A stretch of DNA of 64,000 nt, taken from the NCBI GenBank assembly GCA_021813745.1, contig JAKAJO010000090.1:1-64000 (forward strand). The letters run 5' to 3'. Shown piece by piece: positions 18,310-27,019 of this stretch. Made by a program: the position numbers and the translations under genes. Position 1 is the first letter of the stretch. Each line of letters opens with the position of its first letter. The notes under the pieces were generated by a model. It was not told where the DNA came from. It worked only from the letters and a program-made list of their open reading frames with translations, and did not search any database. The stretch is from Acidobacteriota bacterium (GTDB lineage Bacteria; Acidobacteriota; Terriglobia; Terriglobales; Acidobacteriaceae).

Positions 18310-20083
18310 GCAGTTGCCAGCAGAGCGGAGTTGCTCGCGAAGGGAGCAACAGACAGTTCTGGGTTTGAGCGCCGCATTGTCGATCGTGGCATTTGCATGG
18401 GGATGGGAACATCATGCCCTGCTGAATTATGGCGACGCAGTGGCCCATCTGCACATTGCCCGCCGGGTAATTGATTCCCATCGACCGGGACTGGAGCAGC
18501 TCGGCTCGGTTTGGTTGCCGTTGCCCCATCTGCTCCTCATCCCGTTTGTCGCTGTCTACCGATGGTGGGCTGACGGTATTGCCGGCGCCGTACCATCCAT
18601 GCTTGCGTATCTCGCGGCGTGCACAGGCATCTATCGGCTGGCGCGAGCATGGCTTCGCCCTCTTCCCTCTTGCCTGGCTCTTGCTTTCTTCGCATTGAAC
18701 CCAAATCTGCTGTATCTGCAAACGACGGCCATGACCGAGCCGCTGTTTCTTGCAGAGTTTATCTGGATTGTTTTGCTACTCGTCGAGTGGCGCAAGCGAC
18801 TTGAGGCGGATGCGGACTCTGCCACGCGGAGACTATGGCCAATCGCCTGCCTCCTGATTGCCGCTATCTTCACCCGCTATGATGGCTGGATCCTTGCATT
18901 GCTGGCGTGGACCGCCATTGGCATCCTGCTGTTGCGGCAGGGGAGGCTGCGATCTCCGGCTTTCTGGCTGGCGAGTCTCGCGATTGTGGCATCTCCACTG
19001 GTCTGGTTTGCCTATAACGCGCAGGTCTACGGCGACTGGCTGGACTTTGCGCGAGGACCCTACTCCGCACAAGCGATTGAGCTGCGGACGGCTAAACCGG
19101 GCGGGCCGCCCCATCCTGGCTGGCACGATCCCTGGACTGCACTCCACTACTTTCTGAAGTGCGCTGAGTTGGATGCGTCGCCGCAAGCTGGCACCACGGC
19201 TCTTCTGGTGGTGAGCCTGCTGGGAACGGCGTGGGGCTGGATCGAGGCACACCGCCGTGCGTTCACATGGGCGCTGCTGCTTTGGTTGCCTGTTCCCTTC
19301 TACGCCTATTCGGTTGCTTACGGATCTGTCCCGATCTTTATTCCGCCTTTGTGGCCGCATTCCTGGTACAACACACGTTATGGTATGGAAGTGCTTCCCG
19401 CTTTTGCGCTGAGTCTCGGGTTTGGGGCCCGCGTTGTGCTGAGTGCAATCCATGAGTTCAAACCGCGCTGGGTGAGCGTGACAGCGTGCGTGCTGTTTGC
19501 TGGAGTCGGAGTGAATCAGTGGTTGGTTCTGCGAACCCGGCCGCTCACCTATGAAGAAGGGGTGAAGAATGTGGAAGCTCGCAGACTCCTGCTCGAAGAA
19601 ATTCCGCCTCTCCTTCGAAAGTTATTGGCATCGCGACCAGGCGGCGAAATTCTGATGGAAACATCAGTCTATCCACAGCTTGTCACGGAGACAGGCATCC
19701 CGCTGAAACAAACGATCAACGAAAGCGACAAACAGTTCTACAAGGCGGCACTGGCGGCACCGGCGGCCACAGCAGCCATTGTCGTAGCATTTGATGGTGA
19801 TGACGTGGATCGCGCAGTGAAAAAGCATCCAGAGAATTTAAGGATGATGGGCCGTTTTCATGCGCCCGGACAACCAGTTGCTACGGTGTATATCTCGACA
19901 CTGCGGGCAGCTGAACAACCGGCGAGCTCGGTGATAGCATCGGGCAAGAGCGTTCCGGACACAGACAGCATAAGTACCGATGAGATTCACAATGATCGAA
20001 GTTTGCGAACTCTACAGCCGTTGCGTGCTTTAGACCTGAATCAGGGCTGGCAAATTTCCGCAATGCAGCAGAGCAAAGCTTGA
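18302..20083 (+). CDS. GT-C fold membrane glycosyltransferase (GT39/ArnT-like)
   Basis: Large polytopic membrane protein of about 593 residues with ten or so hydrophobic helices in the first 430 residues. The acidic motif LNYGDAVAHLHIAR in the first periplasmic loop corresponds to the catalytic Asp region of polyprenyl-phosphate-sugar-dependent transferases. A soluble C-terminal domain of about 150 residues follows. Such enzymes move a sugar from a lipid carrier to lipid or protein at the outer face of the membrane; donor and acceptor are unknown. Start is uncertain: TTG at 18302 overlaps the kinase stop, TTG at 18314 is an alternative, and neither has a strong ribosome site. Confidence 0.72.
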   Translation: MTEQLPAERSCSRREQQTVLGLSAALSIVAFAWGWEHHALLNYGDAVAHLHIARRVIDSHRPGLEQLGSVWLPLPHLLLIPFVAVYRWWADGIAGAVPSMLAYLAACTGIYRLARAWLRPLPSCLALAFFALNPNLLYLQTTAMTEPLFLAEFIWIVLLLVEWRKRLEADADSATRRLWPIACLLIAAIFTRYDGWILALLAWTAIGILLLRQGRLRSPAFWLASLAIVASPLVWFAYNAQVYGDWLDFARGPYSAQAIELRTAKPGGPPHPGWHDPWTALHYFLKCAELDASPQAGTTALLVVSLLGTAWGWIEAHRRAFTWALLLWLPVPFYAYSVAYGSVPIFIPPLWPHSWYNTRYGMEVLPAFALSLGFGARVVLSAIHEFKPRWVSVTACVLFAGVGVNQWLVLRTRPLTYEEGVKNVEARRLLLEEIPPLLRKLLASRPGGEILMETSVYPQLVTETGIPLKQTINESDKQFYKAALAAPAATAAIVVAFDGDDVDRAVKKHPENLRMMGRFHAPGQPVATVYISTLRAAEQPASSVIASGKSVPDTDSISTDEIHNDRSLRTLQPLRALDLNQGWQISAMQQSKA

Positions 20084-20117
20084 GGCATGGTTTGAACTTG
20101 AAACACCGGGAGGCACA

Positions 20118-20930
20118 TTGATTCCCTTTTCCAAGGCACATGCCTGCGGAAACGATTTTTTGATCGTGACCGAGGATGCGGCGCGAGGCTGCGACTTGGC
20201 CGAATTGACACGTCGTCTTTGTGCGCGCAACACAGGTGTAGGTGCGGACGGCATCGAGTTTTTCTCGTGGACCGGGCCTGATTCGGGCCGGATTCGATTG
20301 CACAATGCTGATGGATCGGTTGCAGAAATCAGTGGAAACGGAACACGTTGCGTAGCGGCGTGGATGGCAGCGACGACAGCGGCCGCGGCGGAAAGTGAAC
20401 TGCGGATTGAAACCGATGCCGGATTGCGCGTATGCCGCGTGAACAAGGTGCTCGGCTCTGCGGGGAATTCCTTTGAAATTACGACCGGAATGGGCACGCC
20501 TGTGGCATCGGTCAGCGTGGTCAAGCTGGCTGATGGTGAGCAGATTGCTGGCGCTACGGTCTCAATGGGCAATCCGCATTTTGTAATCGCGGTTGAGAGT
20601 GCGGATTTCGTGGTTGCGGGCAAGGACTGGCAGGAGATCGGCGCGGAGATCTGCACGCACCCGGATTTTCCAAAGCAAACCAATGTTGAGTTTGTGCGAG
20701 TTCGCCATTCCCATGAGATCGAGATCAGAATCTTCGAGCGCGGCGTTGGCCCTACGACCTCGTCTGGGACAGGCACGTCTGCTTCGGCAACGGCTGCGAT
20801 TCTCTACCATGGCTGCGCATCGCCGCTGAAGGTGATTGCGCCAGGCGGAGCGCAGACCGTGGAATGGAATGGCGGCGAGCTTATGCTCACAGGCCCAGCT
20901 ACCTTGATTGCACGGGGCGAGGCCTGGTGA
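20118..20930 (+). CDS. Diaminopimelate epimerase-like protein with Ser at both catalytic Cys positions
   Basis: The 270-residue protein has the two-lobed DapF fold: HACGNDF at 8-14, HNADGS at 62-67, GNGTRC at 73-78, MGNPH, and the second-lobe GTGTSAS. DapF interconverts LL- and meso-diaminopimelate with two cysteines (C73 and C217 in Haemophilus influenzae). Aligned by eye, the first is Ser72 (ISGNG instead of CGNG) and the second Ser216 (SSGTG instead of ACGSG). The Glu after GAG is Pro212. Substrate-binding Asn residues look conserved. The start is TTG at 20118 behind GGGAGG. The stop overlaps ldcA (TGATG). It may be a divergent epimerase or have another role in murein peptide metabolism. 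Confidence 0.75.
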   Translation: MIPFSKAHACGNDFLIVTEDAARGCDLAELTRRLCARNTGVGADGIEFFSWTGPDSGRIRLHNADGSVAEISGNGTRCVAAWMAATTAAAAESELRIETDAGLRVCRVNKVLGSAGNSFEITTGMGTPVASVSVVKLADGEQIAGATVSMGNPHFVIAVESADFVVAGKDWQEIGAEICTHPDFPKQTNVEFVRVRHSHEIEIRIFERGVGPTTSSGTGTSASATAAILYHGCASPLKVIAPGGAQTVEWNGGELMLTGPATLIARGEAW

Positions 20931-21874
20931 TGGCTCAAGACCTCACTCCGCTGTTGGCGATTGAAGCGATCCCACAAGATGCTGAGATCTGCGTGATTTC
21001 ACCGGCATCCTACGCAACTGCTGAGCGGATGCAGCGCGGCCTGGAACAGTTGGTGGCGCTCGGGTACCGGCCGCGCTGCACGCCCCACACACAGACGCGC
21101 GGCCCACTCTACTTCGCGGGAACCCAGGAACAACGGCTCAGCGATCTACACGCTGCCTTCAACGACCCGCACGCGAGCATCGTGGCCTGCGTGCGCGGCG
21201 GATATGGCTCCAACTACCTGCTCGCAGGGCTTGATCTTGACTTGATTCGCAGACACCCCAAGCCCTTCCTTGGCTACAGTGATTTGACAGGTATCCAACT
21301 GCACCTGCTGGATACGCTGGGCCTGCCTGCATTTCATGGCCCCATGGTGGCGGCTGACTTCTATCTGGAGGACGGCGTGCATCTGGCAAGCTTGAAGGCC
21401 GCGCTGGGCGGAATCCCCTATGCCGTGGGGGAGGATGAAGGGCTTCGGTCGCTGAAAGCAGGGAAAGCACGGGGCATGCTCTATGGAGGATGCATCAGCA
21501 TACTGACCTCGCTCCTTGGGACGCGATGGGAGCCGCGGACGGAGGGCAAGCTGCTGTTTCTGGAAGACACCGGAGTCAAGCCTTATCAACTGGACCGCAT
21601 GCTGTGGCAGTTGCGGAATGCTGGCAAATTCAACGGAGTCAAAGGAATCGTGTTTGGCGAGATGCGTGACTGCGCCTCCCACGGCGCTTCAGACGACTTG
21701 CTATGTCATTCCATTGCGCAGGCGCTTGAAGGCATTGATGTTCCGATGGCGATCGGGTTGCGCAGCGGCCACGTATCTCGGCAGAATGTGACACTCACTT
21801 TTGGCGCGCAAGCCGAGCTAGAAGTCGATTCAAATGTACGGCTCACATTGCTGGAACCGGTGGTACGCGCATGA
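20930..21874 (+). CDS. ldcA: LD-carboxypeptidase (murein tetrapeptide carboxypeptidase, S66)
   Basis: Removes the terminal D-alanine from recycled murein tetrapeptides in the cytoplasm. The protein has 314 residues. The nucleophile is Ser117 in LGYSDLT, and VRGGYGSNYLL upstream forms the oxyanion and fold signature. The C-terminal half contains the GGCISILTSLLGT, FLEDTG and GLRSGH motifs that carry the Glu and His of the triad. The start at 20930 overlaps the preceding stop; the stop overlaps mpl by ATGA. Placed between a DapF homologue and Mpl, it fits a murein-peptide recycling unit. Confidence 0.9.
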   Translation: MAQDLTPLLAIEAIPQDAEICVISPASYATAERMQRGLEQLVALGYRPRCTPHTQTRGPLYFAGTQEQRLSDLHAAFNDPHASIVACVRGGYGSNYLLAGLDLDLIRRHPKPFLGYSDLTGIQLHLLDTLGLPAFHGPMVAADFYLEDGVHLASLKAALGGIPYAVGEDEGLRSLKAGKARGMLYGGCISILTSLLGTRWEPRTEGKLLFLEDTGVKPYQLDRMLWQLRNAGKFNGVKGIVFGEMRDCASHGASDDLLCHSIAQALEGIDVPMAIGLRSGHVSRQNVTLTFGAQAELEVDSNVRLTLLEPVVRA

Positions 21875-23289
21875 GCCGGCATATCCATTTGAGCGGCATC
21901 TGCGGAACCGCAATGGCATCACTTGCAGGATTGTTGCAATTGCAGGGTCATCGTGTGACCGGCTCGGACAAGGCCGCGTATCCGCCAATGAGCACCCTGC
22001 TCGCAAGCCTTGGTATTCCTGTGGCAGAGCCGTATGCCGCAGCGAATCTGGATCCGCATCCGGATCTGGTGGTGATTGGCAACGCGCTTTCCCGGGGCAA
22101 TCCGGAAGTCGAGATGATCCTCGACCAGCGAATCCCTTTCACTTCAATGGCGGCATTGCTGCGCGATGAATTTCTCAAAGGGCGTGAGTCGCTGGTTGTT
22201 GCCGGAACCCACGGAAAGACGACCACGACGAGCATGCTGGCGTGGATCTTTCAGGTCGCTTCAAGGAAGGACCCGGCGTTTGAGCCTTCTTTTTTGATCG
22301 GCGGTGTCGCGGAAAATTTCGGATCCAGTTTTCAATTGCGGCCGACACGCACCTTCATTGTGGAAGGCGACGAGTACGACACGGCCTTCTTCGATAAAGG
22401 ACCGAAGTTTTTGCATTACTTTCCGGACGCAATGATTCTGACGCACGTTGAGTTCGATCATGCGGATATCTACGCCGATCTGGACGCAGTGAAGACGGCG
22501 TTTAAGCGGCTCGTGAATCTGGTGCCGGGACGCGGCCGGATTGTGGCCTACGATGCTAGCCCGAATGTCTCCGAGTGCGTGCAGCGTGCCTTTTGCCGCG
22601 TAGAGCGATACGGCTTCAGCGCGGCCGCCGACTGGCAAATTCGCAATTTGCGACAGGAGGCTGGTGTTTCGCGTTGGAACGTTTGGCATGACGGGGTGCT
22701 CTGGTCGGAGTTCGCAATGCCCCTGGCAGGCGAGCATAATGCACTGAATGCCACAGCCGCAGTGGCACTGGCAGCAGGTCAGGGAATTCCACCGCCGATA
22801 ATCGCAGAGGCAATTGCGAATTTCAAAAGCGTCAAACGGCGGCTTGAAGTGCGCGCCGTTGTGAATGGAATCTCCGTTATTGACGACTTCGCGCATCATC
22901 CGACGGCGATCCGCGAGACACTGCGCGCCTTGCGTGTGGTCTATCCGGGTGCGCGGCTTTGGGCTGTGCTGGAACCACGCTCGAACACGCTGCGACGCAG
23001 GGTCCTGGCGGACGATCTGGTTCAGAGCCTGCGTCAGGCCGATCGCGTGGTGCTTGCCGGGGTTTACCAGCAGCAACGCATTCCTGACGGGGAACGACTT
23101 CACCCTGAAGAAGTTGTGGATGCGCTGCAATCCAGTGGCACGCCTGCGGCCCTCTATGAGAATGCGGATGCCATCGTGGCAGCGCTTGTGCCACAACTTC
23201 AATCGGGCGATGTGGTCGCGATCCTGTCAAATGGAGGCTTCGACGAAATTTATGAGAAGCTGCCGGCACGCCTCCGGGAGTCGCAATGA
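21871..23289 (+). CDS. mpl: UDP-MurNAc:L-Ala-gamma-D-Glu-meso-DAP ligase
   Basis: Mur-ligase family enzyme that attaches the recycled tripeptide directly to UDP-MurNAc. The 472-residue protein begins with the Rossmann motif HLSGICGTAMASLAG and has the ATP loop GTHGKTTTTSM, then EGDEYDTAFFDKGPKF, which is characteristic of Mpl rather than MurC. HVEFDHADIY and the C-terminal DDFAHHPTAI follow. It overlaps ldcA (ATGA) and plsC (ATGA), so the set is translationally coupled. Together with LdcA it forms the last two steps of murein tripeptide recycling. Confidence 0.93.
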   Translation: MSRHIHLSGICGTAMASLAGLLQLQGHRVTGSDKAAYPPMSTLLASLGIPVAEPYAAANLDPHPDLVVIGNALSRGNPEVEMILDQRIPFTSMAALLRDEFLKGRESLVVAGTHGKTTTTSMLAWIFQVASRKDPAFEPSFLIGGVAENFGSSFQLRPTRTFIVEGDEYDTAFFDKGPKFLHYFPDAMILTHVEFDHADIYADLDAVKTAFKRLVNLVPGRGRIVAYDASPNVSECVQRAFCRVERYGFSAAADWQIRNLRQEAGVSRWNVWHDGVLWSEFAMPLAGEHNALNATAAVALAAGQGIPPPIIAEAIANFKSVKRRLEVRAVVNGISVIDDFAHHPTAIRETLRALRVVYPGARLWAVLEPRSNTLRRRVLADDLVQSLRQADRVVLAGVYQQQRIPDGERLHPEEVVDALQSSGTPAALYENADAIVAALVPQLQSGDVVAILSNGGFDEIYEKLPARLRESQ

Positions 23290-23996
23290 TCACGTCGCTG
23301 TTGATGCTGGCCACAATCGTTTCGTTGAGCCTGCCTGCAGCCATTGTCTTTATTCCCTGGGCTGTCCTGACGGGCAATGCCACGCCACTTTACAACGCCG
23401 CACAGCGCATTGTGAGGGCCAGTTTCACCGTGGGACGGATCCGGGTGGTGACATCAGGGCTTGAACATGTTCCGGCAGGAACCGCCTGCATCTTCATGGC
23501 GAACCATGTTTCAAACCTCGATCCACCAACGTTGATCCCGCGGATTCCGGGACGCACTTCCGTTTTCCTCAAGCGCTCCCTGATGAAGATTCCCGTTCTT
23601 GGGTATGGGATGAAGCTGGGGGAGTTTATTCCGGTAGACCGGGATGGCCGTGTGGACACCGCCATTCAGAGCGTACGGGCCGCAGAACGAGTGCTGCAAA
23701 AAGGGCTGCACATTACGACATTTGTGGAAGGCACGCGCTCGCGGGATGGGCGCATGCTGCCTTTCAAGAAGGGGCCTTTTTACCTTGCCATGGAGACCGG
23801 AGCACCGTGTATTCCTGTATCGATTCACGGGACAGAGACGATGATGGCAAAAGGCAGTCTCAAGATCCAGCCAAGCACGGCCTATCTCACGTTTCATCCT
23901 CCCGTGTTTCCGCGAGATTATGCAGCGCGGGATGAGTTGATGAAGGCCGTCCGGACGTCAATTGCCTCCGGTTTACCCGAGTGGATGCGCACCTAG
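23286..23996 (+). CDS. plsC: 1-acyl-sn-glycerol-3-phosphate acyltransferase
   Basis: Second acylation of phospholipid synthesis at the inner membrane. The protein has 236 residues, one N-terminal hydrophobic segment (about 5-25), the catalytic HxxxxD in NHVSNLDP, and the substrate motif FVEGTRSRDG. A third motif, GAPCIPVSIHGTE, follows. It is the last gene of the dapF-like/ldcA/mpl unit, overlapping mpl by 4 nt, and faces the SPOR gene across only 11 nt. Confidence 0.9.
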   Translation: MITSLLMLATIVSLSLPAAIVFIPWAVLTGNATPLYNAAQRIVRASFTVGRIRVVTSGLEHVPAGTACIFMANHVSNLDPPTLIPRIPGRTSVFLKRSLMKIPVLGYGMKLGEFIPVDRDGRVDTAIQSVRAAERVLQKGLHITTFVEGTRSRDGRMLPFKKGPFYLAMETGAPCIPVSIHGTETMMAKGSLKIQPSTAYLTFHPPVFPRDYAARDELMKAVRTSIASGLPEWMRT

Positions 23997-24007
23997 GAGA
24001 CTACCTG

Positions 24008-24712
24008 TCAGGGTTGCACTTCGGCATTGTAGCCATCGCCTTGCAGCTTCTGACTCATCTCGTTGGCTTGTGCCCGCGTCGCCAAAGGTCCGATCCGCAC
24101 ATGAATCATGCCGTCAGTGGATTCCCGAGCGGAGACGGCATTATAGCCATGCTGGTGAAGCGCATTGACGAGTGCCCTGGCATCCTGCACTTGGGAAAGT
24201 GCCGCAATCTGCACCATAAATCCCCCTGTTTGTGACGCAGGATTGGAAACCGTGGGAGTTGGCGAGGGTGACGCAGTCGCGCTTGTCGCAACTGCGGTGA
24301 TGGGCAGCGCCGGTTTGACAATGGGCTCATCGCCGGAGGCGGCAGGCGCCCCAGCCGCTGGAGCATAGGAAGTGAGTGCGTTATCGGCTGGAGATTGATC
24401 TCCTCCAAAAGGCTTCGGAGTTGCCGTTTCGGCTGGCTCCTGGGGCGTGGAAGGCAGAAGGCCCGCAGCGAGAGGCTTGGAGAGTGTGCTTGCCATCGCG
24501 GTGGGGGCAACCTGCCCGTCTGCGGTCTGCTTGACAGTGGAGGCCTGCGCCGTGGTCCCAGATCGGCCAATCGTCAAGCCAAGCCAGAAGCACATAACGC
24601 AAAGCAAAAGAACACAGATACCGACGCCAATCAGCAACGCCGGTCCGAGCGTGAACTCCCGTTCGCCTTCCTGATCCGTGAGGTCAAACTCTCTGCCGAT
24701 TCCTGTCCGCAT
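24008..24712 (-). CDS. SPOR-domain membrane protein
   Basis: A bitopic membrane protein of 234 residues. A short cytoplasmic head is followed by a helix at about 23-48, then a Pro/Ala/Thr-rich periplasmic linker to about residue 155. The C-terminal SPOR domain (GFMVQIAAL...ARALVNALHQHGY...RIGPLATRAQANEMSQKL) has the typical repeat and binds denuded septal glycan in characterised homologues. A role in division or cell-wall remodelling is inferred from that. AAGGA lies before the start. It is 104 nt downstream of the slipin gene on the same strand and may be read through from it. Confidence 0.87.
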   Translation of the reverse strand: MRTGIGREFDLTDQEGEREFTLGPALLIGVGICVLLLCVMCFWLGLTIGRSGTTAQASTVKQTADGQVAPTAMASTLSKPLAAGLLPSTPQEPAETATPKPFGGDQSPADNALTSYAPAAGAPAASGDEPIVKPALPITAVATSATASPSPTPTVSNPASQTGGFMVQIAALSQVQDARALVNALHQHGYNAVSARESTDGMIHVRIGPLATRAQANEMSQKLQGDGYNAEVQP

Positions 24713-24816
24713 CCATCATCCTTAGTCCGTGCATTCAATCTGTTGATCGCGCGCCTTGCGCTTACTTGGCAGAATACGTGTTGTCTGCCCGTTTATGGAA
24801 GCAGCCAGCTTGCAAA

Positions 24817-25611
24817 TCATGACTTTGGTTTCGGCTCGGCATCGCCGGCAGCACCGGCACTGAGCTTGTTGAGAAGAGAGAGCATTTCAACAGGCAGCGG
24901 GAAGATGATCGTGGTGTTTTTCTCGACGCCGATCTCCGTGAGGGTTTGGAGATATCGCAACTGGAGCGTGATGGGCTGAGTCGCGAGCAAGGCAGCCGCA
25001 TCGACAAGTTTCTGCGCAGCGTTGAATTCGCCTTCGGCGTGAATGATCTTCGAACGCTTTTCGCGCTCGGCCTCGGCCTGCTTGGCCATCGCCCGCAGCA
25101 TCTGTTCGGGAAGATCAACCTGTTTGACTTCAACAGAAATGACTTTGACGCCGAAGGGTTCTGTGCGCTGGTCAATGATGCTCTGAATGCGAAGGTTGAG
25201 CTTGTCGCGATGGCTGAGAAGCTCGTCCAGCTCCACTTCGCCCAGGACAGACCTCAGCGTTGTTTGCGCAAACTGAGACGTCTGATAGACGTAGTTCGAT
25301 ACTTTGATCGCGGCGGCATTGGGATCAACTACGTAAAGAGTAACGACCGCATTGACCTTGATGGTGACGTTGTCGCGCGTAATTACATCCTGCGGGGGAA
25401 CTTCGAGAACCTCCTGGCGCAGGGAGATGCGAATCATCTGGTCGATTGGGCGGAAGACAAGGATGATTCCGGGACCTTTAGGCGTGGGCAGCGCACGACC
25501 AAGACGAAAGATTACGGCTCGTTCGTAGTCGCGCAAGATCTTGATGGAATTGAACAGGTACAGGACTACGATGACAACAAAAACAAGAAATGGAATCGGC
25601 AGATCGGACAT
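24817..25611 (-). CDS. Slipin (SPFH/Band 7 membrane protein)
   Basis: A stomatin-like protein of 264 residues. One N-terminal hydrophobic hairpin (5-22) is followed by the SPFH domain ([31 protein letters not shown]) and a coiled-coil region with [16 protein letters not shown]. Slipins form oligomers in membrane microdomains and are substrates or partners of NfeD proteases. It is 45 nt downstream of the NfeD gene, the standard arrangement. GAGGAAAGG precedes the start. Confidence 0.93.
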   Translation of the reverse strand: MSDLPIPFLVFVVIVVLYLFNSIKILRDYERAVIFRLGRALPTPKGPGIILVFRPIDQMIRISLRQEVLEVPPQDVITRDNVTIKVNAVVTLYVVDPNAAAIKVSNYVYQTSQFAQTTLRSVLGEVELDELLSHRDKLNLRIQSIIDQRTEPFGVKVISVEVKQVDLPEQMLRAMAKQAEAEREKRSKIIHAEGEFNAAQKLVDAAALLATQPITLQLRYLQTLTEIGVEKNTTIIFPLPVEMLSLLNKLSAGAAGDAEPKPKS

Positions 25612-25656
25612 GGACCTTTCCTCACTCGCTTGGATTCTACTCCTGCACTAAACCCC

Positions 25657-26997
25657 TCAGACAGGCGGCTTCCCCGCTGGAGAAGTCTCGGAGGGCTCGA
25701 CCCGAAGCAGGTACTCCTGATGTCCTACGACGCGCAATGGCGTTCCGGGTGCGACATTTGTGACAGCCTCGGCCAACCAGATCTCGCCATCGACCAGGAC
25801 GTGGCCCTGCGGTGACAGAGGCTCCATGGCGGAGGCCAGCTTGCCAACGAGGGCATCGGGGCCGAGGCGCACCTTCAAACGACGAGCTCGCATGGCAAGG
25901 CGCATCAGCAGAACCGTGATGATACCGAATGCCAGACTGACTCCGATTGCCACCCAGGGACTGACTCCCAACTGGGGTACGGGCGCGGCAACCAGCGTGA
26001 GGGTTCCGAAGGTGAGGCAGACGATGCCGGCAATCGCGAGTGCGCCATGGCCGCCGAATTTGGCTTCAAGAACAATCAGGACAAGGGCTGCAACGAGAAG
26101 GAGTACCGCTGTATAGCGAATCGGAAGAAGATTCAATCCGAAGATGGCGAGCAACACCATCAACGTGCCAAGCGCGCCGGGAACGATCGTGCCGGGGGTA
26201 TTGAATTCGAGATAGATGAGCAACGCCCCGGTCACGAGGAGCAGAAGAGCGATATTGGGATCGACGAGCCATCCGAGCAGAGTTTCGCGCAGTGTGAGCG
26301 GGATGGTTTGGATACGTGCCCCAGCCAGATGCAGGGTCTGCTGGCTGCCGTCCATGCGAGTAATGACGCGACCATCAATCGCGGCCAGTAGCTGCGCGTC
26401 GCTGGATGCGGTCAGGTCAATCAGGTGCTGGTTGAGAGCTTCCTCCGCAGTATAGGAGTGGGAAGACTGAACAGCGGCTTGCGCAGCGTCTGCGTTGCGA
26501 TGACGGCGGGTCACGTAGGAGCGCAAAAAGGCCTCGGCGTCGTTGACGATTTTTTCGTTCATCGTGGCGTCAACCTTGCCGAATTCCAAAACCGGATGGG
26601 CTGCGCCGGCATTGGTTCCAGGAGCCATTGCCGCGATGTCTGCAGCTTCCAAAAGAAAAAATCCAGCTGAACCCGCGCGCGCTCCGGCGGGGGCCACATA
26701 CACAATCACGGGAACGCGTGAGCTGAGGATAGAACCGGCCATAGCTCGTGTGGACTCGAGCAGTCCCCCGGGCGTGTTGAGCTCGACGAGGAGGGCTGCG
26801 GCACCGCTGGAATTTGCAAGGGCAATAGCCCTCTCGAGCGTTCCCGCGCTGACCGGCTGGATGGTGTCATCAAGAACCAGACGTTCGACCAGTGGCTGCT
26901 GAGCGAGCATCGTGGTGCATGAAGCGAACGCCAGCGCGCATGCTGCGGCCGCATGGATGGCCCGCATCCAACTCCAACGAATCCCGCGCTGAAGCAT
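25657..26997 (-). CDS. NfeD1b-type membrane serine protease (ClpP class)
   Basis: The 446-residue protein has a signal peptide (to about 32), a ClpP-like protease domain with NTPGG and a Ser110/Lys149 candidate dyad (GARAGSAGFF and MNEKIVND), four membrane helices at about 245-370, and a C-terminal NfeD OB-fold (385-446). Archaeal homologues cleave the C-terminus of stomatins. It sits directly before a slipin gene. The start at 26997 is 22 nt after the TPR gene stop and follows a G-rich ribosome site; the longer frame overlaps that gene. Confidence 0.88.
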   Translation of the reverse strand: MLQRGIRWSWMRAIHAAAACALAFASCTTMLAQQPLVERLVLDDTIQPVSAGTLERAIALANSSGAAALLVELNTPGGLLESTRAMAGSILSSRVPVIVYVAPAGARAGSAGFFLLEAADIAAMAPGTNAGAAHPVLEFGKVDATMNEKIVNDAEAFLRSYVTRRHRNADAAQAAVQSSHSYTAEEALNQHLIDLTASSDAQLLAAIDGRVITRMDGSQQTLHLAGARIQTIPLTLRETLLGWLVDPNIALLLLVTGALLIYLEFNTPGTIVPGALGTLMVLLAIFGLNLLPIRYTAVLLLVAALVLIVLEAKFGGHGALAIAGIVCLTFGTLTLVAAPVPQLGVSPWVAIGVSLAFGIITVLLMRLAMRARRLKVRLGPDALVGKLASAMEPLSPQGHVLVDGEIWLAEAVTNVAPGTPLRVVGHQEYLLRVEPSETSPAGKPPV

Positions 26998-27019
26998 GGC
27001 TTTCACCCCCGCGCAAGCC

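Noticed and set aside
22261-23202. Antisense frame (313 codons) over mpl
   Set aside because: Mpl is complete on the plus strand; the antisense protein is Arg/His-rich and matches nothing I know.
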